Shown: positions 24,853-34,800 of the stretch, piece by piece
How the letters are laid out: every line of letters begins with the position of its first letter
Position numbering within the stretch: position 1 is the first letter of the stretch
NCBI GenBank assembly: GCA_014237465.1
Contig: JABZFM010000030.1
Location: forward strand, 1-51,279
Direction of reading: 5' to 3'
Source: Desulfobacteraceae bacterium
Lineage (GTDB): Bacteria > Desulfobacterota > Desulfobacteria > Desulfobacterales > Desulfosalsimonadaceae
Length of the DNA: 51,279 nt
Program-made: the position numbers and the translations under genes
The notes under the pieces: model-generated
Seen by the model: only the letters and a program-made list of their open reading frames with translations
The model's database searches: none
Told to the model about the DNA's origin: nothing

Positions 24853-27800
24853 ATGTCCCCAATAAAAAAAACCACACAAATTAAAACGAAAAAGACGAAA
24901 AACCAGACCAGGAGCAAAACGTCCTTGCAAAGAATACAGGACAACGTGACGCCGGTTGCAGTCATCGGTATGGGCTGTCTCTTTCCAGGCTCTAATGACA
25001 AAGAGGGCTATTGGCAGGACATCACGACCGGGCGGGATATGGTTACAGAAGTTCCGCCAAGCCACTTTCTCATAGACCACTACTTTGACCCTGATCCTTC
25101 CGTTGCCGACAAAACATATTGCAGGCAAGGCGCTTTTCTTTCTCCAATCGAATTTGATCCTATGGCATTCGGCATTCCGCCAACAAATCTGGCCGCAACA
25201 GACACATCGCAGCTTTTAAGCCTTGTGGTCGCCAAACAGGTTCTTAAGGATGCTTTTCCCGGACAGCTCAAGAATGTGGACCGCAGCCGGATAGGCGTTG
25301 TAATGGGCGTGGCCGCCGGCCTGGAGTTACTCGGCGAGATGGCGAATCGGCTTGTGAAACCCAATTGGGTCAAGGGCATGCGAGAAGCAGGTCTTCCTGA
25401 AGATGAGGTTGTAGACATCTGTGAACGGATCATGTCAACCCATGCGCCGTGGAAGGAAAGCACATTCCCTGGCCTGCTTGGAAATGTGGTCTCCGGACGG
25501 ATTTCGAATTATTTCGATCTGGGCGGCATTAATTGTACGAGTGATGCCGCTTGTGCCAGCTCTTTTTCCGCCCTGTCCCAGGGGCTCAATGAAATTTACA
25601 TGGGAACGTCTGATGTTGTTCTTGTGGGGGGAGTTGATACAAACAATGATACTTTTTTATTTGTCAGTTTCTCCAAAACGCCTGCCCTGTCCCCCACACA
25701 CAATTGTCGCCCTTTTTCCGACAAAGCCGACGGCATGGTTTTAGGCGAAGGTGTCGGCATGATCGCTATCAAACGGCTTGATGATGCAGAACGCGACGGC
25801 GACCAAATCTACGCTGTAATACGCGGAATTGGCACGTCATCAGACGGCAAGGGATCGAGTATTTATGCACCGGTTGCGAAGGGCCAGGCCGTCGCTCTCA
25901 GGCGATGTTATGAGGCCGCATCTTACAGTCCTGAGACTGTGGAGCTGCTCGAAGCCCACGGGACCGCAACCCCGCCAGGAGACAAAGCCGAAGTTGAAGC
26001 ACTTACCACGGTCTTTGGCGATGAGACAGAACGAAAAGACAAACAATGGTGCGCACTCGGATCGGTAAAATCCCAAATCGGTCACACAAAAAGCGCGGCT
26101 GCCACAGCCGGAATCATCAAGGCTGTTATGGGCCTTCATCACAAGGTCCTTCCGCCCACGATCAAGGTTGAACAACCCAGTCCTTTGATGAAGATTAAAG
26201 AAAGTCCATTTTATGTGAATACAGAGTGCCGCCCATGGGTGAGGGATGATTCGCACCCCAGAAGGGCTTCGATCAGCTCTTTCGGTTTTGGCGGGACCAA
26301 TTTCCATGTAACTGTAGAAGAATATCAGGGACCCGGTAAATCAGCATGTCGCCTGCGCAATGTTCCGAGTGAACTCGTGGTGATGGGCGCAGAAAACGCC
26401 AAAGGGCTTGAAAATCTGTGCCGGGACACAGCCAAAGATTTAGACACAAAAGGCGTCCTGGCATATCTTGCAAGGACTTCACAGGAAAGCTTTGACGCGT
26501 CGTGCCCGGCAAGATTAGCGATCGTTGCATCAAACGAAAAGGACCTCGAAGCCAAGCTTAATTACGCGGCCAAGACATTATCCGAGAAGCCCGACAGCAG
26601 GTTTTCATTGCCCAACGGATTATTCTGCACTGTGGAAAAAGCGGACCCGGGCGCCATCGCTTTTCTGTTCCCGGGACAGGGCACCAGCGGATGCCTTGAT
26701 ATGGGAGCAGATCTCGCTATGCAGTTCACCGATGCAATGGATGTTTGGAACTTTTCGGCCTCTTTTGACCAAAAACGCGGGGCAAAGGAACCTTTGCACA
26801 AGGTAGTCTATCCCATGCCTGTGTTTAATGATGAAGACAAAAAAGCACAAAGCGAAAAACTTGCCCAAACCCAATGGGCCCAACCTGCCGTTATGGTAAC
26901 GAGCCTGTCCATGTCAAGCATACTCAAAGGTCTCGGTATCAAACCCGACTGCGTGGGTGGCCACAGTCTTGGTGAGATTTCTGCGCTTCACGACGCCGGC
27001 GTTCTGGATATCGAAAGCCTGCTCAGCGTTTGCTTCAAAAGAGGCGAACTGATGGCAGCCAGAGCCGCTAAAAATCCAGGTACGATGACAGCTGTTCTCT
27101 GTGACGTTGACAAAGCACAGGACATACTCGACAAGATCGGGACCGACATCATCATTGCCAATCACAACAGCCCAAGCCAGATTGTTCTTTCCGGACCTAT
27201 CCCCGACATGGAAGAGGTCGAACAGGTCCTTAAAAAAGAAAAAATAAAATTCAGGCGCCTGCCGGTCTCTGCCGCATTCCATTCCTCTCTCATGACCGAA
27301 GTGTGCGCTCCTTTTCTGGACTATATAAAGGGATTTGATTTTAAAAAGGCAACGGTTCCTGTTTATTCAAATATTAGCGGAAAACCGCATCAGAACAAAC
27401 CCGAAAAAATTCGTGAAACACTTACAAAACAGATCGTCAACCCTGTTTTATTTGTAAAAGAGATCGAAGAAATGTACGCGGCAGGCGTTCGGACGTTTAT
27501 AGAAGTAGGTTCAGGTTGTGTACTCACCAATTGTGTCGCAAAAATATTAGAAAACAAATCCCATGCCGCCATAAATATGGACACCAAAAAGGAGCATGGC
27601 ATAACCAGCCTTTGGAAAGCGCTGGCAAAGCTCATCATAGCCGGCGTGACACCCGACTTTTCCTATCTGTGGAAAGACCATGCACCTTTAAGCGATCCCC
27701 GGAAAAAGGAAAAACCCAAATTCTCAGTAACCTTAACAGGCACTAACTACGGAAAACCATATCCCCCTCCCGGAGGAATAGATGCCTATCCAAAACCAAA

Positions 27801-30800
27801 TCCACCGAGACCTCAAACAGTTGACAAGGAGTCTGAACAATTGAAAGCTGCATCCAATAATAATACGGGCAATACAGTTAACGCTGAGCCTGAAAACCAA
27901 AAATCTGCTCAGCCGGAAAAGCCCGCGCCGGCAATATCAAGTAATGCTAATGCATCACCTGGAATTCCGGCTGCTCCCGCGGCCCTGCCGATCCAACAGC
28001 CACACTCCGGACTTGGGGTGGCGAAGCCTGCTCCGCTATCCGGCAATGTTATCAGGGGAGAAAATAGCTCCTGGGTAGCAGCCTATCAAAATATTCAGCA
28101 GCAAACAACAGAGGCCCACGCGGCTTATCTAAAGGTTATGGCTGAAAGCCACCTTGGCTTTCTAAGAGCCGCCGAGTCTTCCAATATCGCCCTCAGCGCG
28201 CTCCTAACCGGACAACCTGCTGTTCCAGGTGAGGCCGGTCTTCCGGCCATGAGCACGAGTGCCGATATCGCAGCACCTGAATCCGTGCCGCTTGTACCGT
28301 CAACGCCTGAATATACGCCGGATGCTATCCCAGCTGCTGTGCCGCCTGCTCCAAAACCCGAGACAGCGCACCCAGCGCCAGCACCTTTGGCGGCTGCACC
28401 AGTACAAGTACCCCCTTCGGCTGCCGAGCAGGCGCCTGTTTCCCCTGATTCCTATGATTCCAATGATATCGACTTCAAAGAGATGCTTTTAGATGTGGTT
28501 GCTGACAAAACCGGTTATCCAAAGGAAATTTTAACTGTTGAAATGGATCTTGAACTTGATCTTGGAATAGACTCTATCAAGCGCGTTGAAATTTTTTCCG
28601 CAATCAATGAAGAAAACCCATGGCTGCCGGAAGTTGATCCTGCGGTAATGGCCGACATTAAAACACTTGGTGATGTCATTGATTTTATTGGTCAACATGC
28701 ACCTTCAATACCTGATGCACCGGCACAACTGGCCGCTGCTGCTTCAGTTGCCGCACCGGTTTCAGAACCGCAATCATCTCTTTCGGCTGCCGAGCAGGCA
28801 CCTGTTCCCCCTGATTCCCCTGATTCCCCTGATTCCAATGGCATCGATTTTAAAGAGATGCTTCTTGATGTGGTCGCTGACAAAACCGGTTATCCAAAGG
28901 AAATTTTAACTGTCGAAATGGATCTTGAGCTTGATCTTGGAATAGACTCTATTAAGCGCGTTGAAATTTTTTCCGCAATCAATGAAGAAAACCCATGGCT
29001 GCCGGAAGTTGATCCTGCGGTAATGGCCGACATTAAAACACTTGGTGATGTCATTGATTTTATTGGTCAACATGCACCTACAATACCTGATGCACCGGCA
29101 CACCAGGCCGCTGTTGCTTCAGTCGCCGCACCGGTTTCGGCGTCGCAAGCATCTCCTTTGGCTGCTGAACAGGCATCTGTTCCAAGTGATATCGATTTTA
29201 AAGAGATGCTTCTTGATGTGGTCGCTGACAAAACCGGTTATCCAAAGGAAATTTTAACTGTCGAAATGGATCTTGAGCTTGATCTTGGAATAGACTCTAT
29301 CAAGCGCGTCGAGATTTTTTCCGCAATCAATGAAGAAAACCCCTGGATGCCGGAAGTTGATCCTGCGGTAATGGCCGACATTAAAACACTTGGTGATGTC
29401 ATTGATTTCATTGAACGTTCACTTGGTAAAGTAAGGAACAGTGCTTCCGACCCGGCAGGTGCCTCAGCTCCGGCAGTAGAAACAGAAACAAAGGAAAAAA
29501 GTTCGGGGATTGGTAGATATGTGCTCCGGGAAACCCTGGCGCCCCGTTCCGGTTTTTCAATGCCCGGGCTCGCCGAAGCGAACCATCTATGTATTACCGA
29601 TGATGAAACCGGTACCGGTATTAGTATTGGGGCTGCCCTGGCCGAAGAGCTCGAAAAAAACGGAATAAGTGCCACGGTTATTAAAAAAATCCCCGACGAC
29701 TGCGACGGATTGATCTTCCTTGACGGCTTGCGCAAAATTTCGAAAAAGCAGGACGCCATTGATGTCAATCGGGAAGCTTTTATCGCCGCTAAAAAAATAG
29801 CCGGTCGGTTTACTGAGTCAGGGGGCGTTTTTGTTACAGTACAAAACACCGGAGGCGACTTCGGACTCTCAGGACAGGCAGGCGATGGCGTCTGGCTTTC
29901 CGGGCTTACCGGCCTGGTGAAGACCGCTGCCATCGAATGGCCCAAAGCGTCGGTCAAAGCTATCGACATTGATCGCGGCCGATTGTCGACTAAAAAACTT
30001 GCATCGGCCATCTGCCTTGAGCTCCTGACCGGCGGGCCGGAATTGGAGGTCGGGCTCAAATCGGACGGCAGCCGCTATCGTCTCAAGAGTTATAGTGAGC
30101 CCGCCAGGGATTCCGGCACCGCGCTGAATGAAAATTCGGTCATTATTGCTTCCGGCGGAGCCAGGGGAATTACCGCAAAGGCACTCATCCAACTGGCCCG
30201 CGATGTACGTCCCCGTCTTGCGCTGATCGGCAGAACCCAGCCCATGGATGAAATGGACGAACCGGACTGCTGCCGTGGGGCCGCAACCGATGCCGAATTA
30301 AAAGTCGCGCTTTTGCAAGATGCTAAGGCAAACGGAAAAACCGTGACACCGATGGATCTCAAAAAACAGGTCCATAAAATCCTTGCTGGCCGGGAAATAA
30401 AATCAAACCTGGAGGCGATGAAGCAAGCCGGCTCTGATACGAGGTATATCGTCGCCGACGTGCAGAATGAATCCGATATTTCAAAGGCGCTCAACGCAAT
30501 CCGCAAAGAATGGGGAGGCATCACGGGTATTGTGCACGGCGCTGGTGTCCTGGCAGACAAGCTGATAGCCGAAAAGACTGTAGAACAATTCGATCGGGTC
30601 TTTAACACCAAGGTGAAAGGACTCGAATCGCTTCTTAAAGTCACTGCCAAAGACTCGCTGAGCGTCATATGTCTCTTCTCATCCATTGCAGGGCGCACCG
30701 GCAATATGGGACAATGCGATTATTCCATGGCCAACGAAATCCTTAACAAGGTCGCGGATGCAGAGGCGATAAAGCGCAAAGGCAAATGTTTTGTAAAATC

Positions 30801-31812
30801 CTTAAATTGGGGTCCGTGGGATAGTGGCATGGTCTCTGGGCTTCTCAAAGCCCATTTCAAGGAAGCCGGCATTCCCCTGATACCTGTTGATGTCGGGGTG
30901 AAGCGCTTTGTGAAAGAAATAACCGAGGACGCACCGAAAGACGTAGAGGTTGTCATCGGCCCCGAGCCCCCGGATGGTTCCCTCGCCATAAGTCCTATAA
31001 CCCGGGAGCTCAACTTGAGCCTGCTGGTGAACAAAGAGAAGTATCCCTTTATCGACAGCCATCGTATACAGGATACTCCAGTAGTCCCGGTTGCGATGGT
31101 TATTGAGTGGTTTTCTAGGACAGCTGAACTTTACAACCCGGATATGAATTACGTTGGATGCAGAGACCTCAGGGTCCTGCGCGGGATCAAGCTCGATAAC
31201 TTCATAAAAGGCAGTGATCTTTTCACGGTATGCTGCCGTCAGGAAAACGGAGACAGATCTTTTCTTGCTCTGGATTTGCTGGGGCCTGATAGCGGCGCGC
31301 ATTACACCGCAAGGATAGAAATGTCTCATAAAAACCCTGTAAACAATAATGCGACCAAATCTAAGGCAAATGGACTTCCCTCATGGAAGTGGGACGTTTC
31401 CGAGATTTACAAAGAAAAGCTCTTTCACGGACCGAAATTTCAAGTCATTAAATCCTTGGAAGGTGTTTCCGACGATGCAGCAACAGCAGTTTTAGGGGGA
31501 ATAGATGGAATGTCCTGGCCTGAAGCACTCTGGAAATACGATGTCGCCGCACTTGACGGCGGCTTGCAACTCGCCATCTTGTGGGGAATACACAATTCAA
31601 ACAAAAAATCCTTGCCAACAAAAATAGGCGCCTGTTACTCCTACCAAAACGGCCCGATAAGCGGACCTATTGATTGCGTACTGAGTGGCAAATCAATTCA
31701 AAATGGACGTACACTCTCGGACATATCGTTCTTCGATAAAGATGGGATACTTGCTGCAAAGCTGTGCGACGTAGAGATGCACATGCTGACGGATACAGCG
31801 ACCCAGAGATAG
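24853..31812 (+). CDS. PUFA/secondary-lipid synthase Pfa2: KS-MAT-ACP-ACP-ACP-KR-DH
   Basis: A 2319-residue iterative polyketide/fatty-acid megasynthase that builds the chain on its ACPs. The order is as follows. The ketosynthase spans ~35-490, with C234 in SDAACASS, H369 in EAHGTATP and H411 in GHTKSAAATAG. The malonyl-acyltransferase spans ~590-890 (FPGQGTSG; S705 in GGHSLGE). A Pro/Ala-rich linker follows. Three acyl carrier domains each have LGIDSIKR, with the pantetheine serine at S1241, S1366 and S1482. The ketoreductase spans ~1755-2030 (GGARGI; SSIAGRTGN; Y1957 and N1961). A product-template-like dehydratase hot-dog lies at the end (H2070 in DSHRIQDTPVVP). Active-site residues are present in every domain. 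The ribosome-binding site is weak. In the family the number of tandem ACPs affects yield. Confidence 0.93.
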   Translation: MSPIKKTTQIKTKKTKNQTRSKTSLQRIQDNVTPVAVIGMGCLFPGSNDKEGYWQDITTGRDMVTEVPPSHFLIDHYFDPDPSVADKTYCRQGAFLSPIEFDPMAFGIPPTNLAATDTSQLLSLVVAKQVLKDAFPGQLKNVDRSRIGVVMGVAAGLELLGEMANRLVKPNWVKGMREAGLPEDEVVDICERIMSTHAPWKESTFPGLLGNVVSGRISNYFDLGGINCTSDAACASSFSALSQGLNEIYMGTSDVVLVGGVDTNNDTFLFVSFSKTPALSPTHNCRPFSDKADGMVLGEGVGMIAIKRLDDAERDGDQIYAVIRGIGTSSDGKGSSIYAPVAKGQAVALRRCYEAASYSPETVELLEAHGTATPPGDKAEVEALTTVFGDETERKDKQWCALGSVKSQIGHTKSAAATAGIIKAVMGLHHKVLPPTIKVEQPSPLMKIKESPFYVNTECRPWVRDDSHPRRASISSFGFGGTNFHVTVEEYQGPGKSACRLRNVPSELVVMGAENAKGLENLCRDTAKDLDTKGVLAYLARTSQESFDASCPARLAIVASNEKDLEAKLNYAAKTLSEKPDSRFSLPNGLFCTVEKADPGAIAFLFPGQGTSGCLDMGADLAMQFTDAMDVWNFSASFDQKRGAKEPLHKVVYPMPVFNDEDKKAQSEKLAQTQWAQPAVMVTSLSMSSILKGLGIKPDCVGGHSLGEISALHDAGVLDIESLLSVCFKRGELMAARAAKNPGTMTAVLCDVDKAQDILDKIGTDIIIANHNSPSQIVLSGPIPDMEEVEQVLKKEKIKFRRLPVSAAFHSSLMTEVCAPFLDYIKGFDFKKATVPVYSNISGKPHQNKPEKIRETLTKQIVNPVLFVKEIEEMYAAGVRTFIEVGSGCVLTNCVAKILENKSHAAINMDTKKEHGITSLWKALAKLIIAGVTPDFSYLWKDHAPLSDPRKKEKPKFSVTLTGTNYGKPYPPPGGIDAYPKPNPPRPQTVDKESEQLKAASNNNTGNTVNAEPENQKSAQPEKPAPAISSNANASPGIPAAPAALPIQQPHSGLGVAKPAPLSGNVIRGENSSWVAAYQNIQQQTTEAHAAYLKVMAESHLGFLRAAESSNIALSALLTGQPAVPGEAGLPAMSTSADIAAPESVPLVPSTPEYTPDAIPAAVPPAPKPETAHPAPAPLAAAPVQVPPSAAEQAPVSPDSYDSNDIDFKEMLLDVVADKTGYPKEILTVEMDLELDLGIDSIKRVEIFSAINEENPWLPEVDPAVMADIKTLGDVIDFIGQHAPSIPDAPAQLAAAASVAAPVSEPQSSLSAAEQAPVPPDSPDSPDSNGIDFKEMLLDVVADKTGYPKEILTVEMDLELDLGIDSIKRVEIFSAINEENPWLPEVDPAVMADIKTLGDVIDFIGQHAPTIPDAPAHQAAVASVAAPVSASQASPLAAEQASVPSDIDFKEMLLDVVADKTGYPKEILTVEMDLELDLGIDSIKRVEIFSAINEENPWMPEVDPAVMADIKTLGDVIDFIERSLGKVRNSASDPAGASAPAVETETKEKSSGIGRYVLRETLAPRSGFSMPGLAEANHLCITDDETGTGISIGAALAEELEKNGISATVIKKIPDDCDGLIFLDGLRKISKKQDAIDVNREAFIAAKKIAGRFTESGGVFVTVQNTGGDFGLSGQAGDGVWLSGLTGLVKTAAIEWPKASVKAIDIDRGRLSTKKLASAICLELLTGGPELEVGLKSDGSRYRLKSYSEPARDSGTALNENSVIIASGGARGITAKALIQLARDVRPRLALIGRTQPMDEMDEPDCCRGAATDAELKVALLQDAKANGKTVTPMDLKKQVHKILAGREIKSNLEAMKQAGSDTRYIVADVQNESDISKALNAIRKEWGGITGIVHGAGVLADKLIAEKTVEQFDRVFNTKVKGLESLLKVTAKDSLSVICLFSSIAGRTGNMGQCDYSMANEILNKVADAEAIKRKGKCFVKSLNWGPWDSGMVSGLLKAHFKEAGIPLIPVDVGVKRFVKEITEDAPKDVEVVIGPEPPDGSLAISPITRELNLSLLVNKEKYPFIDSHRIQDTPVVPVAMVIEWFSRTAELYNPDMNYVGCRDLRVLRGIKLDNFIKGSDLFTVCCRQENGDRSFLALDLLGPDSGAHYTARIEMSHKNPVNNNATKSKANGLPSWKWDVSEIYKEKLFHGPKFQVIKSLEGVSDDAATAVLGGIDGMSWPEALWKYDVAALDGGLQLAILWGIHNSNKKSLPTKIGACYSYQNGPISGPIDCVLSGKSIQNGRTLSDISFFDKDGILAAKLCDVEMHMLTDTATQR
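28465..29414 (+). repeat. Three near-identical ACP-encoding direct repeats in pfa2
   Basis: Units at about 28465-28737, 28841-29102 and 29188-29414 encode the tandem ACPs. They differ by only a few mostly silent bases (for example GTTGAAATTTTTTCC against GTCGAGATTTTTTCC), so the copies are recently duplicated or homogenised by gene conversion. A 9-bp tandem repeat (CCTGATTCC, encoding PDS) lies in the linker near 28808-28834. Confidence 0.9.
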
Positions 31813-31827
31813 GAGAACAGCTATAAG

Positions 31828-34800
31828 ATGTCCTTTGAACCGATTGCCATAGTTGGACAGTCATGCGTCCTTCCGGGAGCGCTTAATCCTAAGGAGCTAT
31901 GGGACAAAATAGCCGCTGGTAAGAATCTATTATCCAAAATACCTGAAGGTTATTGGAGGACTGACCCCAATCTGGTCATGGCCGCTCCCGGGCAAAACGC
32001 CAGAGATATCACCTGGTGTGACCAGGGTGGGTATGTCAGCGGATTTGAATCGGTGTTTAGTCCCCACGGTTTTGCGATTCCGGAAGAAGAAGTCGTGAAA
32101 TACGGAACCATGGTCCACTGGCTCCTCCACACAGCCCGCGAAGCCTTAAACGATGCCGGATACCAAAACGCCAGGGGACTTAACGCAGGGATAGCCTTTG
32201 GTAACTTGTCCTATCCATCACCCTCCATGTCCGAATTTGCAGAATCTGTCTGGCTTGACGCACAAGCCGGCGACTTTTGGGGCGGCAGAGCAAGACAGCT
32301 GGCAAAAGTTATAAAGCCTCACGCCATAAACAGATTCATGTCCGGTTTTCCCGCACACGTCGTGGCTCGGGCGCTCGAGTTGAACAAAGGCGCATTCGCT
32401 ATTGACGCTGCGTGTGCGTCATCCCTATTCGCCATGAAAATAGCCTGTGACAAGCTCCACGACAGAAAAGCAGACCTGATGCTGGCAGGCGGTGTACAAG
32501 GATCAGATGATCTGATTATCCACATCGGTTTTTGCACATTGCAGGCCATGAGCCGAACTAGCCGGAGCCGTCCTTTTCACAAAAATGCAGACGGTCTGGT
32601 CCCCGCCGAGGGCGGTGGGTTCCTGGTGCTAAAGCGACTCGTGGATGCTGTCAGGGCAGGCGATAAGATCCACGGGGTAATAAGGGCGATTGGTCTTTCA
32701 AACGATGGTAAGGGGCATGGACTACTTGTCCCTTCGGCCGACGGCCAGTTCAGGGCCATGCAAAAGGCCTATCAAATGTCCGGGATCAATCCGTCACAAA
32801 TCTCGTTGCTCGAGTGCCATGCGACCGGGACAAAAGTCGGAGATGATATTGAATTGGAAAGCTCCAGCCGTATCTTCCAAGGCTTAAGTGGGGTTCCCAT
32901 TGGCACGATAAAATCCAACATGGGGCATCCCATCACTGCATCCGGTATCGCAGGCCTCTTGAAAGTAACCGGAGCGATGAAGGCAGGCATCAGGCCGCCT
33001 ACACTCCACGTAGATAAGCCGAGCGAAGCGTTAAAAGGTACTCCGTTCCGTCTCATCAAAGAATCAGAGCCGTGGCCTTCAGACTCCCCGAGGATTGCCG
33101 GGATAAGTAATTTCGGCTTTGGCGGCAACAACGCTCATCTTATCTTAGAAGAATGGGATAAGGGATCATACAAAAAGCCGCCTGAAACAAAGCCACTCCC
33201 AAAAATAGAAATTGCCGTCGTCGGCATGGGTGCTATGGTCGCTTCCGGTACGGGAATGAAAGATTTTACGAGGACAGTTTTCTCCGGGAGACCCGCTCTT
33301 TTAAAACAGGATGACGGTACGAGAGCTGGAGCAGCAGTTTCGTGTGAGCTGCCGCTAATGGGACTCCGGTTTTTCCCGGCTGCCCTCGACCAAACTCTCC
33401 CGCAACAGCTCCTCATACTAAAAGCGACTATGGAAGCACTTGATGAGGTCAACAAATTTCCCAACAAACGTGCCGGCGTCTTTGTCGGGATGGGATGTGA
33501 TTGCGAGGTCACCCGTTCCGGGATGTGCTGGCGTCTCCCGCAATTTGTCTGCGACTGGCTGGAGACAAAGAAAATAACCCCAAAGATGAAGGATTGGATT
33601 GAGTTTGTCAAAGATGACCAGATCAATCCGGCGCGGGAGGCATCGGCGATTTTAGGCGCCATGCCGAATATAGTTGCAAACCGACTCAACAGCCAGTTTG
33701 ATGTCGAAGGGCAGAGCTTTACTGTCTCGTCGGAGGAACTCTCGGGCGTAAGATGCCTTGAACTGGCTATCCGTGCGCTCAAAGCAGATGAGATAGATGC
33801 GGCTGTCGTGGGCGCTGTCGACATATCGTGTGAAACCGTGCATATGGCGGCTGTCAAAGAAATACTGGATAACGAAAGACAAATTCCGGGAGACGCCGCA
33901 ATCTCCCTGATCTTGAAGCGTGCTAAAGATGCGAGATCCGACGGTGACAAGATATATGCGCTGCTCCCAAATGAGATGGATGAGCCAAATGAGATAGATA
34001 AGATAGATGAGCCATATCAGGATCAGGATAAAAAACCCGCGCTTGAACTATCACTCGACAAAAACGGGCAAAGTATTACACCGCTTACAGGGCACGCCCA
34101 TACCGCGTCGGGGTTGCTTCATGTTGCAACGGCAGCGCTGGCATGCCACTACAGAGCGCAACCCGCAGGGGTCGGAAAAAAGGCGATCCCCTGGCTGTCG
34201 TCTCACTCACGGTCTGCGAAGGTCACGATAAATGCTCTTGGCGGAGAATCTTCAACAGTAATTGTAAAAGAGGATAAAAAAACCTCTCCCGGACATCTGC
34301 CATTAGACTCTGCCCCCAGGCTCCATATTTATTCCGGCAAAGATCAAAAAAAAATATTAGAGAACCTCGACAAAGGCCGCGAATCAGACATCGGGCCTGC
34401 GCGTCTGGTTCTCGTAGCCAAGGATACGGCTTCGCTCGAAGACTTACAAAAACAGTCCAGGGTCCTCCTTGAAAAAAAGCAAAACATAAAAAACGTTTTT
34501 CTTGGAAAAGGCATCTACTTCTGCAGTCAACCGTATGAAGGTGAACTTGCGTTTGTATTTACAGGCCCCGCAGGCGCATACCCGCTAATGGGCAGAGAGC
34601 TGTATCTTGCTCTGCCAGAGCTTGTTGAAGAAGTAATTTCTCATCTCGGCTTAAACGCTGAAGTGACTGCCGAATGGATTCTCGGCCCAGACGAAGGCGG
34701 GACCCAGACTCCGGAAACCATGCTGTGGAGAAGTTCCTTCTTGTCCCAAATCCATGCGGTCGTTTCTCAGAAATATCTCGGTCTCAGGCCACAGGCCGCC

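Noticed and set aside
28465-29414. Regularly spaced repeats considered as a CRISPR array
   Set aside because: Units are over 200 bp and encode ACP domains in frame; no short-repeat/spacer structure exists anywhere in the window.
29238-30704. Two long antisense frames inside pfa2
   Set aside because: They mirror the ACP and KR coding sequence, including the ACP repeats, and show no protein features.
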